Positions 44,100 through 54,245 of a stretch of DNA of 64,000 nt are shown piece by piece. The stretch's first letter is position 1; each line of letters opens with the position of its first letter. The translations under genes and the position numbers were made by a program. This DNA is from Mariniflexile maritimum (GTDB lineage Bacteria; Bacteroidota; Bacteroidia; Flavobacteriales; Flavobacteriaceae). The notes under the pieces were generated by a model. That model had not been told where the DNA came from. It saw only the letters and a list, made by a program, of their open reading frames with translations, and searched no databases. The stretch covers positions 1 to 64,000 of the forward strand of contig NZ_WRPN01000003.1 in the NCBI RefSeq assembly GCF_009746565.1, read 5' to 3'.

Positions 44100-46115
44100 T
44101 TGGCAGTAAGCGAGAAAAACATATTAAACCGTTTGTATTTTGTAGCCGGATGCATGTTCATCTTTGGGCTTGCCGTTGGCTTTAAATTGATCAGTATCCA
44201 ATTTATGCAAGGCGAAAAATACAAAGCCCTGGCTACCGAACGTGTTATAAAAAACGTGGTTATTCCTGCCAATAGGGGCAATGTGTATTCCGTTAAAGGA
44301 AATTTATTGGCAACATCCATCCCTAAATATGATATTCGGTTTGATGCCATCACACCTTCCAATAAAACTTTTGAAAAGTACATTAAACCTTTAAGTGATT
44401 CTCTTTCAAAATACACAGGAAAACCATCTGGATTTTACGAAAAAGACATCAGGAAAGCACGCGCACTTCGCAACCGATATTATTTAATTGCAAGAAATAT
44501 TGGCTATTCCGATTATATCCGTTTACGCAATTTCCCCATGTTGGCACTGGGTGCATTTAAAGGCGGATTAATTGTAGAGCAAACCACCAAGCGCGAACAT
44601 CCTATGGGCGGCATTGCCCAACGCTCTATTGGCTATGAACGTTTTGATGAAAATGGCAATGTAACCAGGGCAGGGATTGACGGTGCTTTTGGAGTGAAAT
44701 ATTTACGTGGTACCGATGGCCAGCGAAAAAAACAACAAATAGGGAAAGGCCAGTGGAAACCACTTAACGATGCCAACGAAATAGACCCAAAAAACGGCTA
44801 CGACGTTTACACAACCATTGATGTAAACATACAGGATATTGCCCATCATGCGCTTTTGGAACAGTTGGAAAAATATAAAGCAGACCACGGTTGCGTGGTG
44901 GTTATGGAAACCAAAACAGGCGAAATACGAGCCATTTCCAATTTAGGAAGAAACAGCGACGGCTATTATTACGAACGCTTAAACTATGCCGTGGGCGAAC
45001 GCCATGAACCCGGTTCCACATTCAAATTAATGGCATTGACCGCCGCTTTGGAAGACAAGGTTATCGATACAAGCGATGTAGTGGATACCGGCAATGGCAT
45101 ACTTAGTTTTTATGGAAAAAAAGTACGCGATTCGCATCAAGGCGGGTATGGAAAAATAACCGTGGCAAAGGGCTTTGAAGTCTCATCAAATACCGCTATT
45201 GTAAAAGCCATCGATAAAGCTTACAGCAAAAACCCGAGTCAATTTATTGACCGTTTGTATGCCATGAACCTAAACAAAGGTCTGGACCTTCCAATAATAG
45301 GCGAACGCAACCCCATCATTCCAGATCCACGCATTAAAAACGGTCGCTGGAGCGGAATTGCGCTGCAATGGATGGCGTATGGCTATGGCGTATCATTTAC
45401 GCCCCTGCAAACGCTCACCTTTTATAACGCCATTGCAAATGATGGCGAAATGGTTAAACCACAGTTTTTACGTGAAGTAAAGGAATTTGACAAAGTAGTG
45501 GTGCCTTTTAAAAAGGAAGTGATAAACAAACAAATTTGTTCAAAGGAAACCATAGGCAAAGTAAAAAAACTGCTTCGGAACGTAGTTGACCAAAAATTTG
45601 GAACGGGTCATCGTTTGTATTCTGAAAATTTCTCGATGGCCGGAAAAACAGGCACCTGCCAAAAGGATTATGCACAAAAAGACAAACTAAGTTATATCTC
45701 ATCGTTTGCCGGGTATTTCCCTGCCGAAAACCCCAAATATTCCTGCATCGTGGTTATCCACGAGCCCGATAAAAGCGTGGGATATTATGGCGCCGATGTT
45801 TCTGGGCCCGTTTTCAAAAAAATAGCCCAAAAAATATTTACCGACACACCTATTGTGGATGAGGTAAATTCCTTGGAAGTAAAAATGGCTTCCGTAGAAA
45901 AAGAATACGAAAGTTTTTATAAAACGGCACAAAACTACAAATCCATCATGCCAAATTTAGTGGGCTTGCCTGCTATGGATGCCTTGGCGCTGTTGGAAAA
46001 CATGCAAGTAAAAGTAAAAGTTAAGTTGGAAGGCAGTGGTATCGTTAAAAAGCAATCCATCGAACAAAATATTAAATTAAAAAATAACCAAATAGTCGTT
46101 TTATCGGCCTCATGA
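44100..46115 (+). CDS. ftsI: Septal peptidoglycan transpeptidase FtsI (PBP3) with PASTA domain
   Basis: The 671-residue class B penicillin-binding protein cross-links septal peptidoglycan. An N-terminal membrane helix (about 12-30) and a PBP dimer domain (about 50-225) precede the transpeptidase domain. Its active-site motifs are S306-TF-K309 in EPGSTFKLM, S362-S-N364 in VSSNTA, and K516-T-G518 in AGKTGTCQ. A C-terminal PASTA domain (about 610-671, IMPNLVGLPAMDALALLENM) is normal for Bacteroidota. Translation starts at TTG (44100), giving AVSEKNILNRLYFVAG directly before the helix. It overlaps murE by 4 bp. Confidence 0.95.
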   Translation: MAVSEKNILNRLYFVAGCMFIFGLAVGFKLISIQFMQGEKYKALATERVIKNVVIPANRGNVYSVKGNLLATSIPKYDIRFDAITPSNKTFEKYIKPLSDSLSKYTGKPSGFYEKDIRKARALRNRYYLIARNIGYSDYIRLRNFPMLALGAFKGGLIVEQTTKREHPMGGIAQRSIGYERFDENGNVTRAGIDGAFGVKYLRGTDGQRKKQQIGKGQWKPLNDANEIDPKNGYDVYTTIDVNIQDIAHHALLEQLEKYKADHGCVVVMETKTGEIRAISNLGRNSDGYYYERLNYAVGERHEPGSTFKLMALTAALEDKVIDTSDVVDTGNGILSFYGKKVRDSHQGGYGKITVAKGFEVSSNTAIVKAIDKAYSKNPSQFIDRLYAMNLNKGLDLPIIGERNPIIPDPRIKNGRWSGIALQWMAYGYGVSFTPLQTLTFYNAIANDGEMVKPQFLREVKEFDKVVVPFKKEVINKQICSKETIGKVKKLLRNVVDQKFGTGHRLYSENFSMAGKTGTCQKDYAQKDKLSYISSFAGYFPAENPKYSCIVVIHEPDKSVGYYGADVSGPVFKKIAQKIFTDTPIVDEVNSLEVKMASVEKEYESFYKTAQNYKSIMPNLVGLPAMDALALLENMQVKVKVKLEGSGIVKKQSIEQNIKLKNNQIVVLSAS

Positions 46116-47575
46116 CAGCTTTAAAAGACATATTATATAAAGTAACCCTAAATGCCGTGGCAGGCGCTACGAGCATAGATGTTTCTGCCATCGATTTCGA
46201 TTCCAGAAACATTAAAAAAGGGCACGTGTTTGTTGCTGTAAAAGGAACGGTTTCCGATGGCCATCAATTCATTGAGACCGCTATTGGCCAAGGTGCCGTT
46301 GCAATTGTGTGCGAAACCCTACCCGAAAAATTAACTGAAGGGATAACTTATGTGGAAGTGGCCAATTCCAGTAAGGCACTTGCGATGATGGCCTCCAATT
46401 TCTACGGCAACCCTTCCGAAAATTTAAAATTGGTAGGCGTTACAGGTACCAACGGTAAAACCACCGTGGCGAGCTTGTTGTACCAACTATTTAAAAAAGC
46501 AGGCTATAAAGTGGGACTGCTATCAACTGTGAAAATTATGGTTGATAGTAAGGAATACAAAGCGACCCACACCACACCCGATTCGATAACCATCAACAAG
46601 TATTTAAAGCAAATGAATACGGAAGGGGTCGAATTTTGCTTTATGGAAGTCAGTTCACACGGCATTCATCAACATAGAACCGAAGGCTTGCGCTTTGAAG
46701 GCGGTATTTTCACAAATCTAACGCACGACCATTTAGATTATCATAAAACCTTTGCGGAATATCGCGATGTAAAAAAATCGTTCTTCGATGCCCTTCCCGA
46801 AAAAGCGTTCGCCCTGGTAAACAGCGATGACAAAAACGGTTTGGTGATGCTGCAAAACACCAAAGCCCGAAAATACACCTATGCTTTAAAAACGTATGCC
46901 GATTATAAGTCGCAAATACTGGAAAATCAATTGGGTGGCTTATTGCTAAAGATAAATGATGCCGAGGTATGGACACGGCTTATAGGAAACTTTAACGCCT
47001 ATAACATTTTGGCAATTTACGCTACGGCAGATTTATTAGGACTTGAAAGCGTTGAGATTTTACGATTGATAAGCGAACTTGAAAGTGTAAGCGGCCGTTT
47101 CCAGTACATGGTTTCAAACCAAAAAATAACAGCCATTGTAGATTATGCACATACCCCCGATGCCTTAAAAAATGTGTTGGAAACCATCAATAGCATCCGC
47201 ACAAAAAATGAAGAATTGATAACCGTTGTGGGTTGTGGGGGCGATAGGGACAAAACCAAACGCCCAAAAATGGGGCATATCGCTTCGGCATTGAGCACCA
47301 AAGTTATTTTTACCAGCGATAACCCAAGAAGCGAAGACCCCGAAGCCATATTAAAAGAGATTGAAAAAGGTGTAGAACCTCAAAATTATAAAAAAACACT
47401 AACCATTACCGATAGGCTTCAGGCCATTAAAACTGCGTGCCAAATGGCGCAACCAAACGATATCATTTTAATAGCGGGCAAAGGGCACGAAACCTATCAG
47501 GAAATAAAAGGCGAACGTTTTGATTTTGATGATTTTAAAACCGTAAAAGAATGTTTAAAACAACTGGATAAATAA
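46112..47575 (+). CDS. murE: UDP-MurNAc-L-Ala-D-Glu:meso-diaminopimelate ligase MurE
   Basis: MurE adds the third residue of the peptidoglycan stem peptide. The 487-residue enzyme has the ATP loop GVTGTNGKTTVASLLYQLF (about 110-128) and the substrate-selecting motif D403-N-P-R406, which marks meso-diaminopimelate, not lysine, as the amino acid. The C-terminal IAGKGHETYQEIKGERFDFDD is a family signature. The ATG overlaps the ftsI stop (ATGA), so translation is coupled. An 83-bp spacer separates it from mraY. Confidence 0.96.
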   Translation: MTALKDILYKVTLNAVAGATSIDVSAIDFDSRNIKKGHVFVAVKGTVSDGHQFIETAIGQGAVAIVCETLPEKLTEGITYVEVANSSKALAMMASNFYGNPSENLKLVGVTGTNGKTTVASLLYQLFKKAGYKVGLLSTVKIMVDSKEYKATHTTPDSITINKYLKQMNTEGVEFCFMEVSSHGIHQHRTEGLRFEGGIFTNLTHDHLDYHKTFAEYRDVKKSFFDALPEKAFALVNSDDKNGLVMLQNTKARKYTYALKTYADYKSQILENQLGGLLLKINDAEVWTRLIGNFNAYNILAIYATADLLGLESVEILRLISELESVSGRFQYMVSNQKITAIVDYAHTPDALKNVLETINSIRTKNEELITVVGCGGDRDKTKRPKMGHIASALSTKVIFTSDNPRSEDPEAILKEIEKGVEPQNYKKTLTITDRLQAIKTACQMAQPNDIILIAGKGHETYQEIKGERFDFDDFKTVKECLKQLDK

Positions 47576-47658
47576 GCAAAAAAAAGCTAAGTCGGTTGTC
47601 GTGGAGTTGTTAAGTCGATTTCACAACTAAACAACAAACAGCTAAACAACAAACAAAA

Positions 47659-48900
47659 ATGTTATACTACTTATTCGATTATTTAGAAAAACAATTCCAA
47701 ATTCCTGGAGCGTCTCTTTTTGGTTTTATAACTTTTAGGGCTGCTTTGGCCATGATTTTATCGTTGTTAATTTCTACCATATACGGAAAACGCATCATAC
47801 GCTTTTTGCAAAAACAACAAGTAGGCGAAACCATCAGGGATTTAGGTTTGGAAGGTCAACAAGAAAAAGCCGGCACACCAACTATGGGTGGCATCATCAT
47901 CATTCTAGCCACATTAATCCCGGTGCTTTTATTAGCCAAACTAAGCAATGTTTACATTGTTCTGTTAATAGTTACCACGCTTTGGATGGGCACCATTGGT
48001 TTTATTGACGATTACATTAAAAAATTCAAAAAAGATAAAGAAGGATTAAAAGGACGTTTTAAAGTGATGGGGCAAGTTGGTTTGGGCATCATCGTGGGTG
48101 CTACCTTATATTTTAACCCAAATGTTACCATAAAGGAAAAATTGCCTGTTGAAGTGCGCCAGCAAATGATTGCAGAAAACCCTAACGTATCGCCTATTAA
48201 ATTTTTCAAGGAAGATGTAAAATCAACAAAAACAACCATTCCGTTTGTAAAAGGCAATGAATTTGATTATGCCAAGATTATCACTTGGATAAGTCCGAGT
48301 TTAAAGGATTATGGCTGGGTTATTTTCATCATCATTTCCATTTTCATCATTACCGCCGTTTCAAACGGTGCCAACTTAACCGATGGCATTGATGGATTGG
48401 CAGCGGGCACCTCCGCAATTATCGTGCTCACACTGGGCATTTTTGCATGGGTTTCGGGTAACATCATTTTTTCCGATTACCTAAATATCATGTACATCCC
48501 AAGGGTTGAGGAAATTACCATTTACATTACCGCTTTTGTGGGTGCGCTTATTGGTTTTTTATGGTACAACACCTATCCGGCGCAAGTGTTTATGGGCGAT
48601 ACGGGCAGTTTAACCATAGGTGGCATTATTGCGGTTATCGCCATTGCTGTTCGTAAAGAATGGCTAATTCCGGTGTTGTGCGGTATTTTTCTAGCCGAAA
48701 ACCTATCGGTGGTCATGCAGGTAAGCTGGTTTAAATATACCAAGAAGAAATATGGTGAAGGCCGACGCATTTTCAAAATGTCGCCGTTACATCACCATTA
48801 TCAAAAATCGGGATACCACGAAAGTAAAATTGTTACACGATTTTGGATTATCGGCATTTTACTAGCAATCGTGTCTATCGTAACCTTGAAAATTAGATAG
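47659..48900 (+). CDS. mraY: Phospho-MurNAc-pentapeptide translocase MraY
   Basis: MraY transfers phospho-MurNAc-pentapeptide to undecaprenyl phosphate and makes lipid I at the inner membrane. The 413-residue protein has about ten membrane helices. The aspartate-rich motif is D117-D118 in [12 protein letters not shown], a second conserved block is [10 protein letters not shown] (239-248) and the histidine motif is H378-H379-H380 in [14 protein letters not shown]. An insert of about 60 residues at roughly 155-215 is longer than in E. coli MraY, which has 360 residues. The murD start codon follows the stop with no gap. Confidence 0.96.
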   Translation: MLYYLFDYLEKQFQIPGASLFGFITFRAALAMILSLLISTIYGKRIIRFLQKQQVGETIRDLGLEGQQEKAGTPTMGGIIIILATLIPVLLLAKLSNVYIVLLIVTTLWMGTIGFIDDYIKKFKKDKEGLKGRFKVMGQVGLGIIVGATLYFNPNVTIKEKLPVEVRQQMIAENPNVSPIKFFKEDVKSTKTTIPFVKGNEFDYAKIITWISPSLKDYGWVIFIIISIFIITAVSNGANLTDGIDGLAAGTSAIIVLTLGIFAWVSGNIIFSDYLNIMYIPRVEEITIYITAFVGALIGFLWYNTYPAQVFMGDTGSLTIGGIIAVIAIAVRKEWLIPVLCGIFLAENLSVVMQVSWFKYTKKKYGEGRRIFKMSPLHHHYQKSGYHESKIVTRFWIIGILLAIVSIVTLKIR

Positions 48901-50232
48901 ATGAAAAGATTGGTAATTCTTGGTGGTGGCGAAAGTGGCGTAGGAACAGCACTTTTAGGAAAGGCAAAAGGCTATGAGGTTTTTGTTTCCGATAAGGGAA
49001 AAATTAAAGATAAATACAAAGAAGTTCTTATACATAGTGCGATTGAATGGGAAGAAGAAACACATACGGAAGCTAAAATATTGAATGCGGACATTATTAT
49101 GAAAAGCCCGGGAATTCCAGATAAAGCACCGTTGGTAAAACAAATTCGCGAGCAAGGGATTTTGGTGGTTTCTGAAATTGAGTTCGCTTCAAAATACACC
49201 AATGCAACCCTTGTTGGCATTACGGGAAGCAACGGAAAAACCACCACGGCAACCTTAACGCACCATATTTTGAAACAGGCTTTGGAAGTGGGTTTGGCAG
49301 GTAACATTGGCGACAGTTTCGCAAAACAGGTTTTAGAGAAAAACTATCCAAATTATGTGTTGGAAATAAGCAGCTTTCAATTGGATGATATTGTTCATTT
49401 TAAACCGCACATTGCCGTTTTGTTGAACATTACACCCGATCATTTAGATCGGTACGATTACAAATTTGAAAACTATATCGCTTCAAAATTTAGGATTGCT
49501 GAAAACCAGACCAAAGACGATTATTTGATTTTTGATGCCGATGATGAAGTAATAACAAATTGGTTAACAAACCATCCCGTTCAATCCAAATTATTGCCCT
49601 TTTCATTAGTAAAGACCATTGAAAACGGCGCCTATTTAAAAAACAATAATATAATAATAACCATAGATAACAACCAATTAATTATGCCTACAACAAGTTT
49701 AACATTAGAAGGAAATCATAACATTAAAAATGCAATGGCTGCTTCTACCGTGGCGCATTTACTAAAAATAAGAAAACAAACCATTCGTGAGAGTTTAGAG
49801 AATTTCCAAGGTGTGGAACATCGTTTGGAGCATGTACTTAAAATCAATAAAGTACAGTACATAAACGATTCAAAGGCAACCAACGTAAACGCAACCTATT
49901 ATGCGCTCGAAAGTATGGATACGCCTACGGTTTGGATTGTTGGCGGACAAGATAAAGGTAATAATTACGAGGAACTCTATCCTTTTGTGAATGAAAAGGT
50001 TAAGGCCATTATTTGCTTAGGGGTTGACAACGAGAAGCTCTTAAACGCATTTGGCAATATGGTAGATATTATTGTTGAAACACAATTTATGAGTGAAGCC
50101 GTTAAAATAGCCTACAAAATAGCCGAAGCGGGCGATACGGTATTGCTATCGCCAGCATGTGCCAGTTTTGATTTGTTTGAAAACTATGAAGACAGAGGCC
50201 GTCAATTTAAAGAGGCTGTAAGGAACCTGTAA
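48901..50232 (+). CDS. murD: UDP-MurNAc-L-alanine:D-glutamate ligase MurD
   Basis: MurD adds D-glutamate to UDP-MurNAc-L-Ala in the cytoplasm. The 443-residue enzyme has an N-terminal Rossmann-like UDP-binding domain (RLVILGGGESGVGTALL), the ATP loop VGITGSNGKTTTATLTHHIL (about 107-126), a central domain ending in GVEHRLEHV and the C-terminal Mur ligase domain with YINDSKATNVNATYYALES and LLSPACASFDLFENYEDRG. The ATG is immediately after the mraY stop. A 153-bp spacer with two hairpins follows before ftsW. Confidence 0.96.
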   Translation: MKRLVILGGGESGVGTALLGKAKGYEVFVSDKGKIKDKYKEVLIHSAIEWEEETHTEAKILNADIIMKSPGIPDKAPLVKQIREQGILVVSEIEFASKYTNATLVGITGSNGKTTTATLTHHILKQALEVGLAGNIGDSFAKQVLEKNYPNYVLEISSFQLDDIVHFKPHIAVLLNITPDHLDRYDYKFENYIASKFRIAENQTKDDYLIFDADDEVITNWLTNHPVQSKLLPFSLVKTIENGAYLKNNNIIITIDNNQLIMPTTSLTLEGNHNIKNAMAASTVAHLLKIRKQTIRESLENFQGVEHRLEHVLKINKVQYINDSKATNVNATYYALESMDTPTVWIVGGQDKGNNYEELYPFVNEKVKAIICLGVDNEKLLNAFGNMVDIIVETQFMSEAVKIAYKIAEAGDTVLLSPACASFDLFENYEDRGRQFKEAVRNL

Positions 50233-50247
50233 AAAACCCCAACTTAA

Positions 50248-50308
50248 TCTTCCGAAAGGGAAGAAACGGTTGTGGAAAATAATCCGGCAAGGTTTTAAAA
50301 AAGCCTTG
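50248..50308 (+). repeat. Two small hairpins in the murD-ftsW spacer
   Basis: TCTTCC (50248-50253) pairs with GGAAGA (50259-50264). Further on, CAAGG (50288-50292) pairs with CCTTG (50304-50308) across an A/T-rich loop that can extend the stem. No U run follows, so neither is a standard terminator. The first shares the phrase AAAGGGAAGAAAC with the murG-murC junction. Confidence 0.45.
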
Positions 50309-50355
50309 TAGGTATCACAAAACAAATAATAATTAATAAAAATATAAATGGAATG

Positions 50356-50372
50356 TTTCCCCTTCAGGGAAA
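50356..50372 (+). promoter_or_regulatory. Leader mini-hairpin before ftsW
   Basis: TTTCCC (50356-50361) and GGGAAA (50367-50372) form a 6-bp stem with loop CTTCA, 13 bases before the ftsW ATG at 50386. The downstream context (TGTACGAAAAACA then ATG) parallels that of ftsL (TGTTTGAAAGACA then ATG). Confidence 0.6.
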
Positions 50373-50385
50373 TGTACGAAAAACA

Positions 50386-51579
50386 ATGGGGCTACTATTC
50401 AAAAACATAAAAGGGGATAAATTAATTTGGGCTATCGTGTCCTTATTGGCCATACTATCGTTTTTGCCCGTATATAGCGCCGCCAGTAATTTAGCGTACC
50501 GAAGTGCGAATGGTAGTACTTTTGCGTTTTTTGTGAAACATTTAGTGCATTTAGCTTTGGGGTTTGCCATTATGTATGGCGTTCATAAAATTCCGTACAG
50601 GTATTTTAAGGGCTTATCGTTAATCATGATTCCCATCGTGTTGGTTTTGTTAGGTTTAACAATGATGCAAGGTACCACCATTGAAGGCGCCAATGCCAGT
50701 AGGTGGATCCAAATTCCCATTGTGGGTGTATCGTTTCAAACATCAACCTTGGCATCGGTAGTACTTATGGTATATGTGGCAAGATATATGTCGAAAATAA
50801 AAGATAAGGAAATCACATTTAAAAGTTCCATTCTACCGCTTTGGATGCCTGTATTTTTAATATTGGCACTCATTCTGCCTTCAAACTTTTCAACTACGGC
50901 CATCATGTTTCTAATGGTGCTTGTTTTGGTGTTTTTAGGAGGTTACCCGTTACGTTACATCGGAATCATTTTAGGGATGGGGTTAATAGGTTTGGTGCTT
51001 TTTATTATGGTCGCCAAATTAACGTCCGGCCCATTAAGTGTGAAGGTTGAAACTTGGGAAAACCGGATAAAAAATTATTCGAATAACGAAGATACCGAGG
51101 CCGATTATCAAATTGAAAAAGCAAAAATAGCCATTGCAACTGGCGGTATTCAAGGCGTAGGCCCTGGAAAAAGTATCCAGAAGAATTTTTTGCCACAATC
51201 ATCATCCGATTTTATTTTTGCCATCATCATTGAGGAATACGGCTTATTGGGCGGCTTTTTTATAATGATTATGTACCTGTGGTTTTTGTTCAGAATTGTT
51301 ATCGTCGCGCAAAAATCAGATTCCATTTTTGGAAAACTGGTTGTGGTAGGCGTTGGGTTGCCAATCGTTTTTCAAGCATTAATAAATATGGCTGTGGCGG
51401 TTGAACTGTTTCCGGTTACCGGACAAACGTTGCCTCTAATTAGTAGTGGCGGTACCTCTATTTGGATGACCTGTTTAGCCATTGGTATCATACTAAGTGT
51501 TAGCGCCAAACGTGAGGAAATAAAAGAACAGGAAACCATGGATGAAAACCCGCTGGAAATTCTCTCGGAAACAATCTAG
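50386..51579 (+). CDS. ftsW: SEDS-family septal peptidoglycan polymerase FtsW
   Basis: FtsW polymerises septal glycan strands from lipid II together with FtsI. The 397-residue protein has about ten membrane helices with SEDS signatures ASRWIQIPIVGVSFQTS, the large loop region with GIQGVGPGKSIQKNFLPQSSSDFIFAIIIEEYG, and the ending FPVTGQTLPLISSGGTSIW. The start is placed at 50386 (MGLLFKNIKGDKLIW). A longer in-frame opening from 50353 would translate the leader hairpin into an unsupported 11-residue extension. A 120-bp spacer with two direct repeats separates it from murG. Confidence 0.95.
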   Translation: MGLLFKNIKGDKLIWAIVSLLAILSFLPVYSAASNLAYRSANGSTFAFFVKHLVHLALGFAIMYGVHKIPYRYFKGLSLIMIPIVLVLLGLTMMQGTTIEGANASRWIQIPIVGVSFQTSTLASVVLMVYVARYMSKIKDKEITFKSSILPLWMPVFLILALILPSNFSTTAIMFLMVLVLVFLGGYPLRYIGIILGMGLIGLVLFIMVAKLTSGPLSVKVETWENRIKNYSNNEDTEADYQIEKAKIAIATGGIQGVGPGKSIQKNFLPQSSSDFIFAIIIEEYGLLGGFFIMIMYLWFLFRIVIVAQKSDSIFGKLVVVGVGLPIVFQALINMAVAVELFPVTGQTLPLISSGGTSIWMTCLAIGIILSVSAKREEIKEQETMDENPLEILSETI

Positions 51580-51678
51580 CGCTTGCAAACCTTGAAGGCT
51601 TAAAAACAGGAAGTGAAACCAACTAAAAAGTAAAACCGAACCCTACCAGCGCTTGAAACTCTGATGGGTTAAAAAACA
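51578..51678 (+). repeat. Imperfect 31-bp direct repeat pair in the ftsW-murG spacer
   Basis: Copy A (51578-51608) and copy B (51648-51678) both begin AGCGCTTG and end with TTAAAAA(A)CA, with a period of 70 bp. Each carries a short hairpin in the middle, and the two hairpins differ in sequence. Copy A overlaps the ftsW stop codon. Confidence 0.6.
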
Positions 51679-51699
51679 AAAAATCGTAAATCGTAATTT

Positions 51700-52839
51700 G
51701 TGAATCCAAAATCGAAAACATATAAAATCATTTTATCAGGCGGTGGCACTGGCGGACACATCTACCCTGCCATTGCCATTGCAAACGAACTGAAATCACG
51801 GTTTCCCGATGCAGAATTTTTATTTGTGGGCGCAAAAGATAGAATGGAAATGGAAAAAGTGCCCCAAGCGGGATATGCCATAAAAGGACTTTGGATTACT
51901 GGAATTCAGCGCAAGCTATCCTTAAAAAATGCAATGTTTCCTCTTAAATTAATAAGCAGTCTCTGGAATGCCAGAAAAATTGTAAAAACCTTCAAACCCG
52001 ATGTTGCCATTGGCACGGGCGGTTTTGCAAGCGGCCCTTTATTGCAAATGGCAGCTTTAAATAATATTCCATGCTTGATACAAGAGCAGAACTCCTACCC
52101 TGGCATCACCAATAAGATGTTAGCAAAAAAAGCCGAAAAAATATGTGTGGCCTATGATGGCTTGGAACGTTTCTTCCCAAAAGATAAACTAATAAAAACT
52201 GGGAATCCGGTACGTGAAAGTCTTCTGAGTGTAGATTCTAAAACCGTTGAAGCCAAAAACTTCTTCAACTTAAAACACGGCAAACACACCCTTTTGGTTA
52301 TTGGTGGCAGTTTAGGGTCTAGACGCATCAACCAACTTATTGAAAAAGAGCTCGATTTTTTGGATACCCAAAATGTGCAGGTTATTTGGCAATGTGGCAA
52401 ACTTTATTATAATCAATATAAAATTTACAACCACACCAATAACGTACAGGTTTATGAGTTTTTAAACAATATGGATTTTGCCTATGCAGCTGCCGATGTG
52501 GTGATTTCACGTGCGGGCGCCAGTTCGGTTTCCGAGCTTTGTATTGTTGGCAAGCCCGTTATTTTTGTGCCTTCGCCCAATGTTGCCGAAGACCATCAAA
52601 CCAAAAATGCCATGGCCATTGTAGATAGAGATGCGGCCATAATTATTAAAGAAGAAGATTTGGATGCCGACTTTGAAAACAAATTCTCGCAGCTTATTGC
52701 TTCTCCAGAAAAACAAAAGAAACTTAGTGATAACATAAAAAAATTAGCATTGGTAAATGCCACCTCTCAAATAGCCGATGAGGTTGAGAAACTTTTAGCC
52801 CATCTTCCGTATTCCCAAAGGGAAGAAACTAAACAATGA
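51700..52839 (+). CDS. murG: UDP-GlcNAc:lipid I N-acetylglucosaminyltransferase MurG
   Basis: MurG adds GlcNAc to lipid I to give lipid II on the cytoplasmic face of the inner membrane. The 379-residue GT28 enzyme has the N-terminal loop [19 protein letters not shown] (13-31), [29 protein letters not shown], and the C-terminal donor-binding segment [26 protein letters not shown]. Translation starts at GTG 51700; no nearby in-frame ATG exists before the conserved loop. The C-terminal codons coincide with a TTCCC/GGGAA hairpin, and the stop overlaps the murC start. Confidence 0.96.
   Translation: MNPKSKTYKIILSGGGTGGHIYPAIAIANELKSRFPDAEFLFVGAKDRMEMEKVPQAGYAIKGLWITGIQRKLSLKNAMFPLKLISSLWNARKIVKTFKPDVAIGTGGFASGPLLQMAALNNIPCLIQEQNSYPGITNKMLAKKAEKICVAYDGLERFFPKDKLIKTGNPVRESLLSVDSKTVEAKNFFNLKHGKHTLLVIGGSLGSRRINQLIEKELDFLDTQNVQVIWQCGKLYYNQYKIYNHTNNVQVYEFLNNMDFAYAAADVVISRAGASSVSELCIVGKPVIFVPSPNVAEDHQTKNAMAIVDRDAAIIIKEEDLDADFENKFSQLIASPEKQKKLSDNIKKLALVNATSQIADEVEKLLAHLPYSQREETKQ
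52812..52824 (+). promoter_or_regulatory. Mini-hairpin at the murG-murC junction
   Basis: TTCCC (52812-52816) and GGGAA (52820-52824) flank AAA inside the last murG codons. The following GAAACTAAACA leads straight to the murC ATG at 52836. An alternative pairing uses CTTCC (52804-52808) with GGAAG (52821-52825). Confidence 0.45.
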
Positions 52840-54245
52840 ATATGAATAGCAACAATAACAACATGTTAAACGATAATAAAGTTCTTCCCTTCGAAAAGGG
52901 TTTGAGATGGACAAACGTTTATTTCATAGGCATCGGCGGTATTGGCATGAGTGCATTGGCGCGCTATTTTGTGGCTAACGGAAAGGTTGTTGCTGGGTAT
53001 GATAAAACGCCTTCTGAAATTACCGATAGCTTAACTGTTTTGGGCATAGAGATTCATTTTGAAGATGCTATAAAAAATATTACAGAAACGTTTCTAAATG
53101 CTGAAAACACCTTGGTTATTTACACACCGGCAATTCCTAAAAACCATGCTGAATTCAATTATTTCAAAAACAATAATTATCACATTTTAAAACGCTCGCA
53201 AGTTTTAGGCTTAATCACCGAAAACACCTTTTGTCTGGCAGTTGCAGGAACCCACGGAAAAACCACAACCACCAGTATTTTAGGGCATTTGCTACATGAA
53301 TGTCATGTGCCATTAACCGCGTTTTTGGGTGGCATTTGCGAAAATTATAATTCTAATTTAATCCTTAACGGTACCGAAGTTTCGGTGGTTGAAGCTGATG
53401 AATTCGATAGGTCGTTTTTAACACTCTCACCAAACCTAGCATGCATCACTTCCATGGATGCCGATCATTTGGACATTTATGGTGATGCTTCTGAATTGAT
53501 AAAATCTTTCGAAGACTTTTCAAAAAGAGTCAAACCAAACGGAAAATTATTTGTTAGAAATGGGTTGCCCATTAAAGGCATAACCTATGGCATTGAAGAT
53601 GGTTCCGATTATTCGGCCCAAAACATAAAAATAGAAAATGGCACCTATGTTTTTGATGTAAAAACACCAAAAACAGTGCTTGAAAATTTACAATTTAACC
53701 TACCTGGGAGACACAATCTGTCTAATGCACTAATAGCCTTGGCGATGGCTGTAGAATATGGTTGCCCTTACCGGCAGCTCGCCAAAGCATTAGCGTCTTT
53801 TAAAGGGGTAAAGCGCCGGTTTACTTATCACATTAAAACCAATGATTTCGTTTTTATTGATGATTATGCGCATCACCCCGAAGAAATAAATGCGGTACAC
53901 CAAGCGGTGCGCGAAATGTACCCAAACAAAAAAGTATTGGCAATTTTTCAACCACATTTATTTAGCAGAACCCGCGATTTTATTGACGATTTTGCTAAAA
54001 GTCTATCACAGTTTGATGAAGTATTGTTACTCGACATTTATCCAGCACGCGAATTGCCCATCGAAGGAGTAACATCAAGATGGTTGCTAAGTAAAATATC
54101 CAATAAAAACAAACAGTTGATAACGAAGCAACAGTTATTGCAAAAAATACACGACAGTGAAGCTCAAATTGTGCTAACCATTGGCGCGGGTGATATTGGC
54201 GAAGAAGTAAAACACATAAAAAAAGAATTTAGCCTTGAAAATTAA
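52836..54245 (+). CDS. murC: UDP-N-acetylmuramate:L-alanine ligase MurC
   Basis: MurC adds L-alanine to UDP-MurNAc, the first step of stem-peptide synthesis. The 469-residue enzyme shows [18 protein letters not shown] (about 28-45), the ATP loop [38 protein letters not shown], and the C-terminal [14 protein letters not shown] and [18 protein letters not shown]. The first 25 residues are an asparagine-rich extension not needed for the fold; an alternative start is the ATG at residue 10. Its start overlaps murG by 4 bp and its end overlaps ftsQ by 11 bp. Confidence 0.95.
   Translation: MNMNSNNNNMLNDNKVLPFEKGLRWTNVYFIGIGGIGMSALARYFVANGKVVAGYDKTPSEITDSLTVLGIEIHFEDAIKNITETFLNAENTLVIYTPAIPKNHAEFNYFKNNNYHILKRSQVLGLITENTFCLAVAGTHGKTTTTSILGHLLHECHVPLTAFLGGICENYNSNLILNGTEVSVVEADEFDRSFLTLSPNLACITSMDADHLDIYGDASELIKSFEDFSKRVKPNGKLFVRNGLPIKGITYGIEDGSDYSAQNIKIENGTYVFDVKTPKTVLENLQFNLPGRHNLSNALIALAMAVEYGCPYRQLAKALASFKGVKRRFTYHIKTNDFVFIDDYAHHPEEINAVHQAVREMYPNKKVLAIFQPHLFSRTRDFIDDFAKSLSQFDEVLLLDIYPARELPIEGVTSRWLLSKISNKNKQLITKQQLLQKIHDSEAQIVLTIGAGDIGEEVKHIKKEFSLEN

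Noticed and set aside
50353-50385. Eleven-residue longer N-terminus for FtsW
   Set aside because: It would translate the leader hairpin that is shared with the non-coding ftsL leader, and the SEDS family start fits 50386.
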